Source of the DNA: Treponemataceae bacterium
GTDB lineage: Bacteria > Spirochaetota > Spirochaetia > Treponematales > Treponemataceae
NCBI GenBank assembly: GCA_024402455.1
Contig: JAKSTS010000018.1
Span: 1 to 25,356, forward strand
DNA length: 25,356 bases
Reading direction: 5' to 3'
Shown in pieces: positions 23,605 to 25,356 of the stretch (the stretch's first letter is position 1; each line of letters starts with the position of its first letter). A program made the position numbers and the translations under genes. The notes under the pieces were generated by a model. It was given only the letters and a program-made list of their open reading frames with translations. It did no database searches and was not told the origin of the DNA.

Positions 23605-23717
23605 AATTTGTCTTTTTTAAAAAGCTGTTATAAACTAAATCTATCACAGTTTTAAAGAATTTAAACAGCATTTTATTCTGGATGTTGATTATTGTTTCTG
23701 AAAAACATTGAAAAACG

Positions 23718-23742
23718 AAAACCCTATGTTTTCAGGTTTTTT
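23718..23742 (+). terminator. Likely terminator of the radical SAM gene
   Basis: AAAACCCT (23718-23725) pairs with AGGTTTT (23734-23740), with one bulged C, and a short T run follows. It lies about 115 bp after the stop codon. The stem is modest. Confidence 0.5.
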
Positions 23743-23810
23743 CTGAAAATACAACTGTTCCACTATATCTGTTTTAGTTTTGAAAAATTCTGTGCACAGC
23801 TGGGGCAGCT

Positions 23811-23834
23811 CAATTTTAAAAATTTTTAAAATTG
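23811..23834. repeat. Perfect 24-bp AT-rich palindrome
   Basis: The half-site CAATTTTAAAAA is followed directly by its exact complement, with no spacer. It sits just upstream of a weak -35-like TTGCAT that overlaps its end. It may be an operator, an UP-like element or a hairpin; the sequence alone does not decide. Confidence 0.7.
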
Positions 23835-23858
23835 CATTTGTTAGCGATGCCCTTATAT

Positions 23859-23925
23859 GTCTGGCTGTTTACTTTTGAGAACAACATACCGCGAATGCCC
23901 TGCGTTCGGGTTGTTGATTCCAGAC
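23859..23925 (+). promoter_or_regulatory. Nested inverted repeats in the leader of the DHH gene
   Basis: GTCTGG (23859-23864) pairs with CCAGAC (23920-23925); AACAAC (23880-23885) pairs with GTTGTT (23910-23915); an inner CGAA/TTCG stem (23892-23895, 23905-23908) is extended by CC/GG partners. The structure is followed by TTTTG and then the ribosome-binding site AGGAGA. It could be an attenuator or structured leader. It matches no riboswitch I know. Confidence 0.4.
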
Positions 23926-23942
23926 TTTTGTAGGAGAAACAA

Positions 23943-24455
23943 ATGAGATTAGTTACACGTTCTGATTTTGATGGATTAGTCTGTGGTGCACTTCTTAAAA
24001 CATTGGGCATCATCGACACATGGTCTTTTGTTCATCCCAAAGACATTCAAGATGGAAAATTTCCAGTTAACCAGAATGACGTTCTTGCAAATGTTCCTTA
24101 TATGCAAGGTTGCGGCATGTGGTTTGACCATCATTCTTCAGAATTCAATACTGCACACAAAATTGAAATTCCAGGCAAATGCGAACTTGCACCATCTTGT
24201 GCACGTGTCATCTATGAATATTATGGTGGCGATGAAAAATTGCCAAATTACAAAGAACTTGTCCGTGCCTGCGATAAAGTAGATTCTGGTCAGCTCACCG
24301 CAGAAGAAATTCACAATCCTACAGGCGGCGTTCTGCTTGGCTTTATCATGGATCCAAGAACAGGTCTTGGCCGTTTTAGAGATTTCAAAGTATCAAACCT
24401 TGCATTGATGGAAAAACTTTTGAGCAAGACCAACCAATGCCAAATCATACTGTAG
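23943..24455 (+). CDS. DHH-family phosphoesterase (exopolyphosphatase-like), truncated at 3' end
   Basis: The start resembles DHH-superfamily phosphoesterases: TRSDFDGLVCGALLK (Asp8, Asp10), the signature WFDHHSSEF (Asp62-His63-His64), and RACDKVDSGQ (about 128-137), all likely metal ligands. Intact family members are about 300 residues; this frame ends after 170. Family-like sequence stops near LALMEKLL (about residue 160), and the last ~9 residues (SKTNQCQIIL region) look unrelated. The second half, with the DHHA1-type domain, is absent, and AT-rich DNA of different codon style follows. AGGAGA lies about 6 nt before the ATG. The break is best explained by the junction near 24.43 kb. The product as written would be inactive or incomplete. 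Confidence 0.8.
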   Translation: MRLVTRSDFDGLVCGALLKTLGIIDTWSFVHPKDIQDGKFPVNQNDVLANVPYMQGCGMWFDHHSSEFNTAHKIEIPGKCELAPSCARVIYEYYGGDEKLPNYKELVRACDKVDSGQLTAEEIHNPTGGVLLGFIMDPRTGLGRFRDFKVSNLALMEKLLSKTNQCQIIL

Positions 24456-25105
24456 CTGTTAATATTGCTCTAGATGCATTGAAAAAATTAAATGTTATAA
24501 GTGATTTAAATGAAATTGCTACACCATTTGATTTAATTATCGACTTTTCAGCACCAGTATGCTTAGATATGACTTTATCTTATGCAACAAAAAACAAAAA
24601 AGCGCTAGTTCTAGCGACTACTGGTTATACTGAAGAAGATAAGTTAAAGATTATGGAAGCTTCAAAAATTGTTCCAATCGTTTATACAGCAAACTTTTCA
24701 TTAGGTGTAACTGTAATGAAAAGAGTAGTTAAAGAAATGTCAGAAATTTTAAAGAATGATTTTGATATGGAAATCATTGAAAAACACCATAATAGAAAAG
24801 TTGATGCCCCAAGTGGTACTGCTTTAGCATTACTTGAATCAATTGATCCAAATAATGAATTTAAACATGTATTTGGTAGAAGTGGTTCTTGTAAAAGAGA
24901 AACTAAAGAAATTGGTGTTGCAGCTATTAGAGGTGGAAATATTTGCGGTGAACACTCAGTAATCTTTGCTGGTGGAGATGAAGTTTTAGAAGTTAAGCAT
25001 GAAGCTTATTCTAGAGGAATCTTCGCAAAAGGTGCTGTTAAAGCTGCTGAATATGTATTAGGAAAGGCTCCAAGTATTTATACTATGGAAGATGTTCTAT
25101 TCTAA
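24437..25105 (+). pseudogene. dapB: 4-hydroxy-tetrahydrodipicolinate reductase DapB, 5' end missing
   Basis: DapB reduces hydroxytetrahydrodipicolinate with NAD(P)H in lysine/diaminopimelate synthesis. The frame has FDLIIDFSAP (31-40), LATTGYTEE (59-67), the catalytic block EKHHNRKVDAPSGTAL (His117, His118, Lys121) and RGGNICGEHSVIFAG. By comparison with E. coli numbering (His159) about 40 N-terminal residues are lost, including the GxxGxxG nucleotide-binding motif. The ATG at 24437 is only the first available one and lacks a ribosome-binding site. Codon choice (tta, gct, gtt, aga) differs sharply from everything to the left. It is therefore the right-hand partner of a junction, from another genome or a translocated segment, and pncC follows directly. 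Confidence 0.85.
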
Positions 25106-25106
25106 T

Positions 25107-25356
25107 ATGGAAGAGCTTGTTGAATTATTAATTAAAAAGAATATGACTATATCAGCTGCTGAAAGTTGCACAGGCGGACTATATGCCGCATGTATTGTTT
25201 CAGTTGCTGATGCATCTAAAGTTTTTAATCAATCATTTGTAACTTATACAGAAGAAGCAAAAATGAAATATCCTCATGTTAAAAAAGAAACTATAGATAA
25301 ATATAGTGTTGTTTCTGAAGAAGTAGCTTTAGAAATGGCTAAAGGAGTTAAATTAG
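25107..25356 (+). CDS. pncC: Nicotinamide-nucleotide amidohydrolase (CinA C-terminal domain), partial
   Basis: PncC deamidates NMN to NaMN in pyridine nucleotide recycling. The visible 83 codons read MEELVELLIKKNMTISAAES, then CTGGLYAACIVSVADASKVF, then NQSFVTYTEEAK, matching the start of the CinA C-terminal domain (AESCTGG motif). The gene runs off the window. It starts one base after the dapB stop, so the two form an operon. Codon use matches dapB, not the spirochaete genes. The start fits the stand-alone PncC form; there is no N-terminal CinA domain. Confidence 0.85.
   Translation, partial: MEELVELLIKKNMTISAAESCTGGLYAACIVSVADASKVFNQSFVTYTEEAKMKYPHVKKETIDKYSVVSEEVALEMAKGVKL

Larger units (their letters stand above)
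23605..23942. other. 338-bp gene-free region before the DHH gene
   Basis: No gene is visible. It holds a probable terminator (23718-23742), a short palindrome CTGTGCACAG (23790-23799), a perfect 24-bp AT-rich palindrome (23811-23834) and nested inverted repeats before the next gene (23859-23925), described separately. A weak promoter pair TTGCAT (23832-23837) and TATATG (23854-23859) overlaps the last two. Confidence 0.55.

Noticed and set aside
23605..23942. tRNA or small RNA gene in the gap before the DHH gene
   Set aside because: No cloverleaf or T-loop sequence could be found; the visible stems are better read as leader or palindromic DNA.

Overview
The first 24.4 kb look like chromosomal DNA of a host-associated, Treponema-like spirochaete. 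This rests on family resemblance, not a search. The signs are a lipoprotein with Treponema-type (BspA-like) leucine-rich repeats, many signal-peptide proteins of unknown function, loose lipoboxes, an OmpA-domain protein that recalls T. pallidum Tp0624, and moderately AT-rich DNA with frequent gca/gaa/aaa/ctt codons. The last ~0.9 kb has a different codon style (tta, gct, gtt, aga, ggt) and joins two truncated genes, so it probably comes from another genome, through misassembly or a recent junction.

Layout. 1-1598: hisH-hisF on the minus strand, with a terminator, encode the two subunits of imidazole glycerol phosphate synthase. 1644-1877: a small membrane protein. 2098-4206: a glycosyltransferase and a GDP-mannose 4,6-dehydratase, likely a surface-sugar pair, ending in a strong bidirectional terminator. 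4271-8213: envelope genes (OmpA-domain protein, DUF4197 protein, a secreted protein with a CBM48/AMPK-beta-like domain) and a membrane-anchored nuclease related to Holliday junction resolvases. 8214-8660: a gene-free stretch with four stem-loops inside weak inverted repeats. 8661-12405: the leucine-rich-repeat lipoprotein, a 38-residue lipoprotein and a divergent polysaccharide deacetylase. 12406-12804: stem-loops, a gene remnant and a compound palindromic (REP-like) repeat. 12805-13903: two secreted proteins of unknown function.

14067-15865 is an accessory-looking module: an XRE regulator, three 32-bp tandem repeats that each carry ATG-TGA-TAA, and an ATPase/DUF4143 protein with an intact-looking PD-(D/E)XK motif. 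It sits just upstream of the housekeeping genes tsaD and apt. 17818-19093 holds two tandem paralogous secreted proteins. 19283-23604 holds a long U32-family protein and a B12-binding radical SAM protein. 23943-24434 is the first half of a DHH-family phosphoesterase, cut at the junction. 24437-25356 carries dapB without its 5' end, and the start of pncC/cinA.

The points most worth following up are the 32-bp start-stop repeats, the structured element at 8389-8595, the membrane-anchored nuclease, the tandem secreted paralogues, and the junction near 24.43 kb, which should be tested as an assembly artefact before any biological reading.
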